A DNA stretch of 64,000 nucleotides from Hyphomicrobiales bacterium. Lineage in GTDB: Bacteria > Pseudomonadota > Alphaproteobacteria > Rhizobiales > Rhizobiaceae. The notes beneath the pieces are model-generated. The model was not told the DNA's origin. It made no database searches and saw only the letters and a program-made list of their open reading frames with translations. Of this stretch, positions 42,450-51,067 are shown in pieces. The stretch spans positions 165,137 to 229,136 of the forward strand of contig UCEU01000008.1 in assembly GCA_900471485.1 (NCBI GenBank), written 5' to 3'. A program made the position numbers and the translations under genes. Numbering within the stretch: position 1 is the stretch's first letter; every line of letters begins with the position of its first letter.

Positions 42450-43375
42450 TAGTTCAAAGCTCCTAGTTTCTTTTCCTGGCGGGCAATCAGCCGCTCGACT
42501 TCGGCCACTGCCGCTGCATTCAATGCCGCACCGGGGCGGCGCTGGGCGGCGCTGGCGATCGCGCCGCGCTTGGCCAATACATACTTGCGAACGGCGAGGC
42601 CGAGACCCGGTTGCTGCTCGTAGCGCATCAGGGGGAGATATGCGTCGAAGAGATCATGCGCCTCCTCATGCCGGCCTTCATTGCTGAGTCGGCAAACGTT
42701 CACCATCATTTCCGGATAGGCGAACCCCGTCATGGCGCCATCGGCGCCGCGCTGCATTTCCTCCGGCAGGAAGACGCCGGCATTGCCGCACAGGATCGAG
42801 ACGCGCCGACGGCCCTTGGCTTCGGCCGCGCGCAGGTCGGCGATCTTCTGCAGGCCGGGCCAGTCCTCGTGCTTCAGCATGACGATGCTCGGATGTGCCT
42901 CGAAGATCACCCCGAGGGTTTTCGAGCTGATCTGGACGCCGGTTGCCAGCGGAAAGTCCTGGAGCACGACGGGAACGTCGGTACCGATCGTTTCAACGAC
43001 GTTGCGGTAGTAGGTGATGATCTGGTCGTCGGTGCGCAGGCTGGACGGCGGCGCGACCATGACGCCGGCGGCGCCGATATCCATCACCGCCTTGGTCAGT
43101 TCGCCGATCGCGGCAAGGCCGGGCGCGGAAACGCCGACGACGACGGGCTTGCCGGCCGAGCGGGCGAGCGTCCGGCGCGTCACGTCGATCGATTCCGCCT
43201 GGGTCAGCTTCGGCGCTTCGCCCATCATGCCGAGGATCGTCAGGCCGTCGGCGCCTTTTTCATAATAGAAATCGACCATGCTATCGATGCTGGCTGCGTC
43301 GATTGCGCCGCTCTCGTCGAAGGGGGTGCAGGCGATGACGAAGACGCCCGAGGTATCGGCTGTGATGTGTGACAT
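42449..43375 (-). CDS. DapA-family lyase/aldolase with altered active site
   Basis: 308 residues with the TIM-barrel plan of dihydrodipicolinate synthase. The Schiff-base lysine is expected in IVMLKHEDWPG. Compared with DapA, the GTTGE loop reads GMMGE (LTILGMMGEAPKLT), and the Tyr of the LYNVP motif is Gln (VVLQDFPLATG). These changes exclude true dihydrodipicolinate synthase; the protein is probably a pyruvate- or keto-acid-handling lyase of the same superfamily acting on the product of the amidohydrolase and racemase. It ends with an Ala-rich arm that reaches the SDR gene. Confidence 0.85.
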   Translation of the reverse strand: MSHITADTSGVFVIACTPFDESGAIDAASIDSMVDFYYEKGADGLTILGMMGEAPKLTQAESIDVTRRTLARSAGKPVVVGVSAPGLAAIGELTKAVMDIGAAGVMVAPPSSLRTDDQIITYYRNVVETIGTDVPVVLQDFPLATGVQISSKTLGVIFEAHPSIVMLKHEDWPGLQKIADLRAAEAKGRRRVSILCGNAGVFLPEEMQRGADGAMTGFAYPEMMVNVCRLSNEGRHEEAHDLFDAYLPLMRYEQQPGLGLAVRKYVLAKRGAIASAAQRRPGAALNAAAVAEVERLIARQEKKLGALN

Positions 43376-43396
43376 GTATTATCCTCGCGATAGCAT

Positions 43397-44758
43397 TCAG
43401 AACCAGGCGGAATTGCCGCGGCCGACATACTGGCCGTCGCCGGGGGCGTTGACGATCTCCGTCCCATCATAGGCGAGCTTTCCGCCGACATAGGTGCGGG
43501 CGACGCGAACACTGAATTCGCGACCGTCGAATGGGCTCCAGCGGAGCTCGTCATGCGCCTTGGACGAATCCCAGACCTGTGTTTCCGACTTGAGAATGGC
43601 GATGTCGGCATCCGCGCCGACGACGAGCGCGCCCTTTTGCGGCCACAGGCCGAAGAACTTGGCGGGGCGTTCGCACAGCTGCTCGACAGTCAGGGTCACG
43701 GCGTCGAAGCCGCGTTTCTCGGCACCGGTGTAGAAGGCGGGCAGCAGGGTCTCAAGGCCCGGAACGCCGGCGCCGGCGTCGAAGATCGATGCCGTGAACT
43801 TGTTGTCGATCGGCCAGCTGGAATGGTCGGAGCTGACGAAGGCGACACGACCGGACACGACGTCGTCCCAGAGCAGTTCGATCTGGCCGGGGCGGATCGG
43901 CGGGTTGACCTTCATCTTGGCGCCGAGCGCCGGCCCGTCGATTTCGGGGTCGAGCCAGAGATAGTGGACGCAGAGCTCGCCGGTGGCGCGATAGCCGTCC
44001 GTCAGATAGTTCTCGACCAGGTCGAAACCGCGCGTCGTCGTCAGATGCACGATATGGGCGTGCGCGCCGGCGGCTGCTCCGAGTTCGAGGAACTGGGCGG
44101 TCGCCGCCATTTCGGCAGCCGGCGGCCGGCTTTCGGAATGGGCTTCGATGCCATCGCGGCCGGCGGCCTTGGCGGCGGCGATATTGGCGCGAACGATTTC
44201 CTGGTCTTCATTGTGCACGCCGAGCGGGATCGCGGTCTCGGCCAGCGCGGTGAATATCTCCAGCGTCTGGTTGGAGGAGATGCGCGGGAAGCGGGTCGGG
44301 CTGCTTTCGAAGGTCGAGATCTTGAAGGCGACGACACCGCCGGCGATCAGGCCGTCGATCTCGTCGGTGGACTGGCCGGGCATGACCGTGCCGTAAAGGG
44401 CGACGTTGGTGTGGGCGTGCTCGCGGATCGCCGCGACCTTGGCGTCCAGCTTAGCGACCGAGTTGAGCGGGTCGGGATTGTCGTAGGGCATGTCGACGAT
44501 GGTGGTGATGCCGCCGGCAACCGCCGAACGCGTCGTCGAGCGGATGCCGGGCAGGCCGCCATAGCTGCAGGCGTGGGTCTGGCCATCGATGACGCCGGGG
44601 ATGATGAGGTCGGCGCCGGCATCGAAGCTATGGGCCGCATCGGGGGCCTCACCGGTGCCGATCGCCGCGATCTTGCCATCACGGATGGCGATCCAGGCGT
44701 TGTCGAGCGGTCCCTCAGGCAGGACGGCGGTGCCGCAAATGACGATGTCGTAGGTCAT
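43397..44758 (-). CDS. Dihydroorotase/hydantoinase-like cyclic amidohydrolase with altered metal motif
   Basis: 453 residues of the allantoinase/dihydropyrimidinase group. Carboxylated Lys is in VVAFKISTFES, other ligands in VHNED, HIVHLTTTRG and FVSSDHSSW. The first metal motif, normally Asp-x-His-x-His, reads Asp58-Gly-Gln60-Thr-His62, so one His is replaced by Gln. Hydantoinases and allantoinases open cyclic ureides; the adjacent hydantoin-racemase-type gene (four-base overlap) supports a cyclic amide substrate. Whether the enzyme binds one metal or two is an open question. Confidence 0.87.
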   Translation of the reverse strand: MTYDIVICGTAVLPEGPLDNAWIAIRDGKIAAIGTGEAPDAAHSFDAGADLIIPGVIDGQTHACSYGGLPGIRSTTRSAVAGGITTIVDMPYDNPDPLNSVAKLDAKVAAIREHAHTNVALYGTVMPGQSTDEIDGLIAGGVVAFKISTFESSPTRFPRISSNQTLEIFTALAETAIPLGVHNEDQEIVRANIAAAKAAGRDGIEAHSESRPPAAEMAATAQFLELGAAAGAHAHIVHLTTTRGFDLVENYLTDGYRATGELCVHYLWLDPEIDGPALGAKMKVNPPIRPGQIELLWDDVVSGRVAFVSSDHSSWPIDNKFTASIFDAGAGVPGLETLLPAFYTGAEKRGFDAVTLTVEQLCERPAKFFGLWPQKGALVVGADADIAILKSETQVWDSSKAHDELRWSPFDGREFSVRVARTYVGGKLAYDGTEIVNAPGDGQYVGRGNSAWF

Positions 44759-45417
44759 GATGCTTGCCTTCCATATTGCAGGTCGAGAGTGGTGCAGGCG
44801 AGCGCCACGCCGGCCTGCACCGGATCGATGACGGGAATGCCGAGCGCATCCTGCATCGCTTGGCGATAGCCGCCGAGGCCGGCGCAGCCGAGGATGATGA
44901 CGTCGGCGCCGTCCTCGTCGCGCAGCAGGCGCGCCGTGCGGGCGACAGTTTCGACCACGTCGCCGGCCATGAGCTGGACGACCGTCATATCGATGGAGCG
45001 ATCGCCGGCAAGCCGCCCGTCGAAGCCAAGCACCTTGAGATAGCGTAGGTGGCGGTCGATCGAGGATTGGCCGAGCGAGACGATGCCGAACTTCTGTCCA
45101 AGGCCCAGCGCTGCGAGATAGGCAGCCTCGGCGATGCCGACGACGGGACGCGTTGTCGCCTTTCTGACGGCGGCGATGCCGGGATCGGAAAAGCAGGAGA
45201 GGACGAAGGCATCGGCGTCGGAGATGGCTACCGCCTCGAGAATGTTGGGGATCACCTCGGCGACATGCGCGTCGGTCTCGATCCCGGGCGGGGATTTCTG
45301 CAGTTCCGTGCAGTGAATGTCATGGCGGCTGGCGTCGCGAACGATGCCCAGGCACGTCTCCATCGACCGGGTGACCGATACGGAACTGTTGGGGTTGATG
45401 ACGAGAATTTCTGACAA
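44755..45417 (-). CDS. Asp/Glu/hydantoin racemase family protein
   Basis: 220 residues, cofactor-independent racemase fold with two catalytic Cys, one in VLSCFSDPG and the other in LGCAGLGGY. EILVINPNSSVSVTRSME and PVVGIAEAAYLAAL are characteristic of hydantoin racemases (HyuE-type). As the first gene of the operon it probably converts the enantiomers of a hydantoin-like substrate so that the amidohydrolase can use both. The motif ATATTACGTAGTATAT at 45457-45472 lies 40 bp upstream. Confidence 0.87.
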   Translation of the reverse strand: MSEILVINPNSSVSVTRSMETCLGIVRDASRHDIHCTELQKSPPGIETDAHVAEVIPNILEAVAISDADAFVLSCFSDPGIAAVRKATTRPVVGIAEAAYLAALGLGQKFGIVSLGQSSIDRHLRYLKVLGFDGRLAGDRSIDMTVVQLMAGDVVETVARTARLLRDEDGADVIILGCAGLGGYRQAMQDALGIPVIDPVQAGVALACTTLDLQYGRQAS

Positions 45418-45456
45418 GGCGATACCTGCTGGGGGACAGCATTGCGTCCAATAAAT

Positions 45457-45472
45457 ATATTACGTAGTATAT
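45457..45472. promoter_or_regulatory. Operator ATATTACGTAGTATAT (site 1 of the hydantoin regulon)
   Basis: Near-perfect 16-base palindrome between the divergent racemase operon and gntR. It conforms to ATATYWCGTRGNATAT together with sites at 48201-48216, 48213-48228 and 49312-49327. Confidence 0.7.
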
Positions 45473-45611
45473 CAGAAAATTTGGCTTGTCAAAGTTCTGT
45501 TGGCGCAGGCCTGATGATGCGAAGTGTCCGTGGAAATTGGCGGATTGCTCGCCTATGTTGATGCTCGGCTCGACGGATGAAGCCGCCGGAATCGGAAACT
45601 GGAGATTGATT

Positions 45612-46304
45612 TTGATTAAAGCGGACACGTCGAGCGGCAAGCGTGGAAAGTCGCTGACGGAGACGGCCTATGCCATTCTTCGCGAGCGCATCATCACTGG
45701 CGACCTGGCACCCGGCGTGGAGGTTTCCGAACCGGAACTGGCCGAGCAGCTGTCGGTCAGCAAGACGCCGGTGCGCGAGGCGCTGGCGCGGCTCTGTGTC
45801 GAAGGCTTCATGGAGGCTTATCCCCGGCGCGGCTATCGCGTGACGCCGGTGACGGTGAAGGACATGAACGATCTCTTCGCCATCCGCGGAATGCTGGAGG
45901 GGACGGCTGCCGCACTTGCCGCCAAGAACCTTAGTGATGCCGATCTCGATCTTCTCGATCAGCTCGCCGATGTCAGCTACGTGATCGGCGAAGAGGTCAG
46001 CACCAAGACCTTCGTCGATTCAAATCAGGAATTCCACTCCGCGATCGCGCGCGGTTCACGCAATCCGCGCCTCTATGCGCTGGTCATGAGCCATCTCGAG
46101 GAATGCGCGCGGCTGTTCTACATGGGCGCCCGCGTTCGCGACATCAATCCGGAGACGAACGACGACCATCATCGCATCGTGGCGGCGCTGCGCCAGCGCG
46201 ATGCCGACAAGGCGCGCGACGCCGTGGTCGAGCACAACGAGAATACGCGCCAGGGAATACTGGGCGCGCTCGTCGCGACCGGGCAGGTGGGGCTGACGCT
46301 TTAA
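45612..46304 (+). CDS. GntR-family (FCD) regulator of the hydantoin-like regulon
   Basis: 230 residues from TTG 45612, which has GGAG at good distance; upstream ATG codons lack sites and would add residues that do not look like a family N-terminus. HTH ~12-75 (LTETAYAILRERIITGDLAPGVEVSEPELAEQLSVSKTPVREALARLCVEGFMEAYPRRGYRV) and FCD domain (DLFAIRGMLEGTAAALAA ... SNQEFHSAIARGSRNPRLY ... DDHHRIV). It is divergent from the racemase operon and convergent with the ATPase gene. Four copies of the 16-bp motif near its targets suggest what it binds. Confidence 0.88.
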   Translation: MIKADTSSGKRGKSLTETAYAILRERIITGDLAPGVEVSEPELAEQLSVSKTPVREALARLCVEGFMEAYPRRGYRVTPVTVKDMNDLFAIRGMLEGTAAALAAKNLSDADLDLLDQLADVSYVIGEEVSTKTFVDSNQEFHSAIARGSRNPRLYALVMSHLEECARLFYMGARVRDINPETNDDHHRIVAALRQRDADKARDAVVEHNENTRQGILGALVATGQVGLTL

Positions 46305-46310
46305 GTCAGC
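46292..46310. terminator. Hairpin over the stop codon of the GntR gene
   Basis: Six-base arms GCTGAC/GTCAGC with a 7-nt loop spanning the end of gntR, 14 bp from the stop of the convergent ATPase gene. No T-run; a weak shared terminator at best. Confidence 0.4.
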
Positions 46311-46323
46311 GCCCGTCGTCGCG

Positions 46324-48126
46324 TCAGGCGACCTTGACGAGGTGGCCGGGCGCCGGTTCGTCGTAGCGGGCGACAGGCGGCTGGTAGTCGGCGGGCCTCA
46401 CGGCGCTGCCGATCTCGCCGCCGGGTGTCGTGCGGCGGATGTGACGGCGCGCCGGATCGGCGATCGGGACCGCGCTCAACAGCTTGCGCGTATAGGCGTG
46501 TTGCGGATTGCTGAAGATTTGCTCGCGCGTGCCGATTTCGACGATCTCGCCGAGATACATGACCGCGACGCGATGGCTGACGCGCTCGACGACGGCCATG
46601 TCGTGGCTGATGAAGAGATAGGCGATCTTCAGCTGCTCCTGCAGCTCCATCATCAGGTTCACGACCTGCGCCTTGATCGATACGTCGAGTGCGGAGACTG
46701 CCTCGTCTGCCACGATCAGGCCGGGATTGAGCGTGAGCGCGCGGGCGATGCTGATGCGCTGCCGCTGACCACCAGAGAATTCATGCGGGAAGCGCCGCGC
46801 CATGTCGGCCTGCAGGCCGACGCGCACCATAAGATCCGCCACCTTCTCGCGCGCTTTCTTGGCCGTCGCCAATCCGTGCGTGACCATCGGTTCCATGATG
46901 GCATCACCGACGCGCATGCGGGGATTGAGGCTCGAAAACGGGTCCTGGAAGATCATCTGCATGTGCTGGCGCTGCTTCGTAAGCTTCGCGCTGTCGAGTG
47001 CACGGATGTCCTGGCCATCGATATGGATGGAACCGCTGACCGGCTCGATGAGGCGCAGCACCGAGCGGCCGGTGGTCGACTTTCCGCAGCCGGATTCGCC
47101 GACCAGCGAGAGCGTTTCCCCTTCGTGGAGATCGAAGGAGACGTTTTCGACCGCGTGCACACGGCCGCTGACGCGCCCGAAGAGGCCGGACTTGATGTCG
47201 AAACGGGTGACGAGATTGCGAACCTCGAGAATGGGGCGCTTGCCGGTCTCGACGGTGCCGGCGATCTCGCGTTCGGGTGACGCGATGCCGGTGTCCGTAT
47301 CCGTCAGCGGCAGCGTGGCCGGGAAGGCGCGGCCTTCCATCGAGCCCAGCCTCGGGACGGCGGAGAGCAGCGCCTTGGTGTAGACATTGGCGGGCGCTTT
47401 GAAAATCTGTTCGGTCTCGCCGATCTCCAGCGCGCGCGAGCGGAACATCACCACCGTGCGGTCGGCGATTTCGGCGACGACGCCCATGTCATGGGTGATG
47501 AACAGAACCGCCATGTTCTCCTCATCCTGCAACGACTTGATCAGCTGCAGGATCTCCGCCTGGACCGTGACGTCGAGCGCGGTGGTCGGCTCGTCGGCGA
47601 TCAGGAGCTTCGGTCGGCAGGCGAGCGCCATCGCGATCATCACGCGCTGGAGCATGCCGCCGGAGAGCTGGTGCGGATATTCGTCGTACCGGCTGGCGGC
47701 GGCCGGAATTCTCACGCGTTCGAGCAGGCGCACGGCCTCGGCGCGTGCTTCCTTTTTCGAGCAGCCGCGATGGCGGATAATGGCCTCGGCGATCTGGCGC
47801 CCGACCGTCAGGACCGGGTTGAGCGAGGTCATGGGCTCCTGGAAGATCATGGCGATGTCGTTGCCGCGCACGTCCTGCATCTGTCGCTCCGGCAGCGACA
47901 GGATGTCGGTTCCGCCGAGCGTGATCTTGCCAGATACGCGCGACGTGCGCTCCGGCAGCAGGCGCATGATCGACATGGCGGTGACGCTTTTTCCTGAGCC
48001 GGATTCGCCGACGATCGCGACCGTCTCGCCTGCCGCGATGCTGAAGCTCACGTCGTCGACGACAGGCGTCCACGCGCCATTTCTGCGGAAGGACGTGGTG
48101 AGATTTTCGACCGAAAGGACTGTCAA
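46324..48126 (-). CDS. Dipeptide-type ABC transporter, fused DppD-DppF ATPases
   Basis: 600 residues with two complete ATPase halves: first Walker A GESGSGKSV, LSGGMLQRVMIAMALA, LLIADEPTTALDV; second GESGCGKST, FSGGQRQRISIARALTL, LIVADEAVSALDV. Each half ends with the Cys-poor oligopeptide C-terminal extension typical of DppD/DppF. It supplies both ATPases for the permeases at 51068 and 52084, which lack their own. The gene lies on the other strand, divergent from the rhodanese gene with two motif copies between them, so the regulon is split into several units under one regulator. Confidence 0.92.
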   Translation of the reverse strand: MTVLSVENLTTSFRRNGAWTPVVDDVSFSIAAGETVAIVGESGSGKSVTAMSIMRLLPERTSRVSGKITLGGTDILSLPERQMQDVRGNDIAMIFQEPMTSLNPVLTVGRQIAEAIIRHRGCSKKEARAEAVRLLERVRIPAAASRYDEYPHQLSGGMLQRVMIAMALACRPKLLIADEPTTALDVTVQAEILQLIKSLQDEENMAVLFITHDMGVVAEIADRTVVMFRSRALEIGETEQIFKAPANVYTKALLSAVPRLGSMEGRAFPATLPLTDTDTGIASPEREIAGTVETGKRPILEVRNLVTRFDIKSGLFGRVSGRVHAVENVSFDLHEGETLSLVGESGCGKSTTGRSVLRLIEPVSGSIHIDGQDIRALDSAKLTKQRQHMQMIFQDPFSSLNPRMRVGDAIMEPMVTHGLATAKKAREKVADLMVRVGLQADMARRFPHEFSGGQRQRISIARALTLNPGLIVADEAVSALDVSIKAQVVNLMMELQEQLKIAYLFISHDMAVVERVSHRVAVMYLGEIVEIGTREQIFSNPQHAYTRKLLSAVPIADPARRHIRRTTPGGEIGSAVRPADYQPPVARYDEPAPGHLVKVA

Positions 48127-48200
48127 GCGCGGATACTCCGGGTCACGGCAAAGCTGGCAGGTCGATATTGCAACGCGTCAATGAACAAATGTCAATAAAA

Positions 48201-48228
48201 ATACCTCGTGGAATATCACGTAAGATAT
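48201..48228. promoter_or_regulatory. Two overlapping operators (sites 2 and 3 of the hydantoin regulon)
   Basis: ATACCTCGTGGAATAT (48201-48216) and ATATCACGTAAGATAT (48213-48228) share four bases and lie between the divergent ATPase and rhodanese genes. Both fit the 16-bp consensus seen at 45457 and 49312. Confidence 0.7.
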
Positions 48229-48316
48229 TTTAAGCTTGCGATCCTTTTCCCAATCGACAAATCTGCCTCTGACGTAGATGCAAACAGGTGCCTCACCGGA
48301 TCAATCGGAGACCGAC

Positions 48317-49174
48317 ATGACAGACGCGCAGCGCGAGACCGTTTTGCTCACCCCCATGCAGCTGCAGGCGATGCGCGCATCGGGCGCGGATGTGACCGTC
48401 ATCGCCGTCCACTCGATCAATCCCTATACGAGGCAGGCTTCGTTCAAGGGTGAGCGCATCGAAGGGGCGATCGATACACAGGCCTATGAGGATTTTCAAT
48501 CGCCGGCGACAGTCGAGGGCGGGCAGCGGCCTTTGCCCGATATCGCGGTATTGCAGGCCAAGGCCCGCGCCTGGGGTCTGCGCCGCGAGAGCACGATCGT
48601 CATTTACGACGCCGATCGCAGCATGACGGCGGCGCGGGCCTGGTGGGTGTTGCGCTGGGCCGGTCTTCCCGATGTCAGGGTGCTCGACGGCGGCTTTCCG
48701 GGCTGGCTCACCGCCGGTCTTCCCGTCACCGAAGCGGTTTCTCATCCAGCGCCCAGCGATATCACGCTGACTTCGGGTCACATGACCGAAATCGGGCCGG
48801 ACGAGGCGCTGCGTCTCGCTGTCGATGGCGTGCTCCTGGATGCGCGCATCCGCCCGAACTATATTGGCGGCGCGTCGCTTCCCGGCCAGCCGCCGCGCGG
48901 GCATATCCCGTATGCGCTCAGCGCGCCGGCGCCCGACAACGTCACCGATTACGGCAACTTCACTGATGGTGCGACGCTGAAGGAGATGTATCGCGCGCTC
49001 GGCGCCGATGGCCAGAAGCCGGTGGGCGTCTATTGCGGCGCCGGCATGTCGGCCGCGCACACGGTGTTGGCGCTGGCCTCGATCGGCATCGATGCGGCGA
49101 TGTATCCGGGGTCGTGGTCGTCCTGGGTGAGTGACCCGACGCGGCCGGTCGTAACGGGAGCCGACCCGGCGTAA
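48317..49174 (+). CDS. Rhodanese-type sulfurtransferase (two-domain)
   Basis: 285 residues from ATG 48317, which has GGAG in place. Two rhodanese domains; the active C-terminal domain carries Cys in VGVYCGAGMSAAHT, where typical enzymes have CxxGxxA. The N-terminal half has YDADRSMTAARAWWVLRWAGLPDVRVLDGGFPGW. It transfers sulfur from thiosulfate or 3-mercaptopyruvate to a thiophilic acceptor. Its presence with a PatB/MalY-type C-S lyase in one regulon suggests that the substrate carries sulfur. Confidence 0.85.
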   Translation: MTDAQRETVLLTPMQLQAMRASGADVTVIAVHSINPYTRQASFKGERIEGAIDTQAYEDFQSPATVEGGQRPLPDIAVLQAKARAWGLRRESTIVIYDADRSMTAARAWWVLRWAGLPDVRVLDGGFPGWLTAGLPVTEAVSHPAPSDITLTSGHMTEIGPDEALRLAVDGVLLDARIRPNYIGGASLPGQPPRGHIPYALSAPAPDNVTDYGNFTDGATLKEMYRALGADGQKPVGVYCGAGMSAAHTVLALASIGIDAAMYPGSWSSWVSDPTRPVVTGADPA

Positions 49175-49311
49175 GTTGCGGGTAGCCCGAATTTTTCGCA
49201 TGAATGCTGCTATGCAGAATAATCTTTTCGCAATTGCACAATAATTAGGCCATATTCGCTACTTGTTCAAAACGCTGGCAGCCAAGGCTTTACAGTCGGA
49301 AAAGCGATGAT

Positions 49312-49327
49312 ATATTTCGTGGAATAT
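49312..49327. promoter_or_regulatory. Operator ATATTTCGTGGAATAT (site 4 of the hydantoin regulon)
   Basis: Palindrome in the 240-bp gap after the rhodanese gene, 87 bp before the start of the peptide-binding protein gene. Same consensus as sites 1-3, so the importer genes belong to the same regulon. Confidence 0.65.
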
Positions 49328-49414
49328 CAGAAGGGGAAGGCCTTGATAGGCTGACAATGAGAGGCTTCGGACGACGTTGATCGCGTCCCGGCAGACCATG
49401 AAAGGGTCGTGCGA

Positions 49415-50980
49415 ATGAAACTGCTTAAAGGACTTGCCGCCGCGGCCGTTGTCGCCTTGCCGATCTTTTCCGGATCGGCCCATGCGCAGAGCGACGATCA
49501 AACAAAGACGCTGGTCGTTGCCGTCCCATCCGATCCCGTCAGCCTCGAGCCTGGCACCAACAAGGCCGAACCGATCGGCAGCGAGATCATTCTCAACGTC
49601 TTCGACACGCTCGTCGCCTGGACCGCGCCTGACTTCAAGCAGCTCGAAGGCCGTCTCGCCAACAGCTGGACCGTTTCGGCCGACGGCAAGGAATTCGATT
49701 TCAAGCTGCGGGATGGCGTGAAGTTCCAGGATGGCACTCCATTCGATGCGGCGGCCGTCAAGTTCTCGCTGGAGCGCACCAAGGCCACCAACTCCTACGT
49801 CAAGGCGACCTTCGACCTGATCAAGGACATCGCCGTCGTCTCGCCGACCGAAGTCAAGATCACGCTCTCCGAGCCCTATCCGGCGTTCCTGTCGATCCTG
49901 GCGCAGCCGCAGTCGGCGATCGTCAGCCCGGCTGCCGTCGCGAAGTACGGCGACAAGTTCGCGGCCAATCCTGTCGGCACCGGACCTTTCTCTTTCAAGA
50001 GCGCGCAGGCCGATACCAACGTCGTGCTTGAAGCCAATCCCGATTACTTCCGCGGCGCGCCGAAGCTCTCGCGCATCATCTACCGCGTCATTCCCGATGC
50101 CTCGACGCGGCGCCTGGAGCTTGAAAGCGGCGGTGTCGACGTCGTGCAGCAGCAGGGTCAGCTGTCGGCTATCGCGGCTGAGGACATCGAAGCGCTCAAG
50201 TCCAACAAGGACGTCAAGATCATCGAGGCGTCGAGCCAGATCATTCGCCAGCTGGAATTCAACAACAGCAAGAAGGATGGCCCGTTCGCCAATATCAAGG
50301 TCCGCGAGGCGGTTGCGCATGCCATCGACTATGACGGTCTTCTGACCGGCGTATTCGGCGGTACGGCCGAACGCGTCTACGGCCCGCTGACCTCCAACAG
50401 CTGGGCGTTCGACCCCAAGATCAAGGACATGGCGCCCGCTTACGATCCTGAGCTTGCGAAGAAGCTTCTCTCCGAAGCCGGCGTCGATCCGTCCACCATC
50501 AACCTGAAGCTCTACAGCTTCCAGGGTCCGCTGTGGGGCGCCGTCGCTACCTTCGTTCAGGCCAATCTCGCCGATATCGGCATCACGGCAACGATCGAGC
50601 AGACCGAATTCCCGGCCTACCGCGCACTGCAGACCGCCGGCCAGTTCGACGCCGCACTCGATGGCCGCCAGCCCTGGTACAACGATCCCGACGCGCATAT
50701 CACCATCGGCTATCTCTCGTCGCTCGCCGATACCGCGATGACCTTCCGCATGCCCGAGGACAAGGCGCTTGACGACCTTATTCTGAAGGCGCAGCAGACG
50801 GTCGACATGGATGCCCGCAAGGCGCTCTATCAGCAGGTGCAGGAAGAGATCGTCAAGCGCGTGCCGGGCGCCTATCTATTCAGCCCGAAGCTCATCGTCT
50901 TCACCCGCGCCAATGTCGAGGGCTTGGTGGTCAACAGCGCGCCTCCACTCAACGAGTATTGGGGTGTGTCCAAGAAGTGA
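49415..50980 (+). CDS. Dipeptide-type ABC transporter substrate-binding protein (family 5)
   Basis: 521 residues from ATG 49415, spaced well from AAAGGG; GTG 49409 is the alternative. Signal peptide MKLLKGLAAAAVVALPIFSGSAHAQ, followed by the SBP_bac_5 fold (KTLVVAVPSDPVSLEPGTNKAEPIGSEIILNVFDTLV ... FDFKLRDGVKFQDGTPFDAAAVKFSLER ... NPVGTGPFSFKSAQADTNVVLEANPDYFRGAPK). It delivers the substrate, probably a peptide-like or amide compound, to the DppBC-type permeases downstream. Confidence 0.92.
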   Translation: MKLLKGLAAAAVVALPIFSGSAHAQSDDQTKTLVVAVPSDPVSLEPGTNKAEPIGSEIILNVFDTLVAWTAPDFKQLEGRLANSWTVSADGKEFDFKLRDGVKFQDGTPFDAAAVKFSLERTKATNSYVKATFDLIKDIAVVSPTEVKITLSEPYPAFLSILAQPQSAIVSPAAVAKYGDKFAANPVGTGPFSFKSAQADTNVVLEANPDYFRGAPKLSRIIYRVIPDASTRRLELESGGVDVVQQQGQLSAIAAEDIEALKSNKDVKIIEASSQIIRQLEFNNSKKDGPFANIKVREAVAHAIDYDGLLTGVFGGTAERVYGPLTSNSWAFDPKIKDMAPAYDPELAKKLLSEAGVDPSTINLKLYSFQGPLWGAVATFVQANLADIGITATIEQTEFPAYRALQTAGQFDAALDGRQPWYNDPDAHITIGYLSSLADTAMTFRMPEDKALDDLILKAQQTVDMDARKALYQQVQEEIVKRVPGAYLFSPKLIVFTRANVEGLVVNSAPPLNEYWGVSKK

Positions 50981-51015
50981 GGCGCATCGCGTCTTACTGA
51001 CGAAAAAGTCGATCC

Positions 51016-51030
51016 GCGGCGGTTCGCCGC
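51016..51030 (+). terminator. Hairpin between binding-protein and permease genes
   Basis: Six-base arms GCGGCG/CGCCGC with a 3-nt loop followed by GGGTTCTTTCCC, 35 bp after the binding-protein stop. A weak terminator or 3'-end stabiliser, as at the other two binding-protein/permease joints. Confidence 0.5.
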
Positions 51031-51067
51031 TGCGGGTTCTTTCCCTAGGATGTGAGTAGAACTGGGC

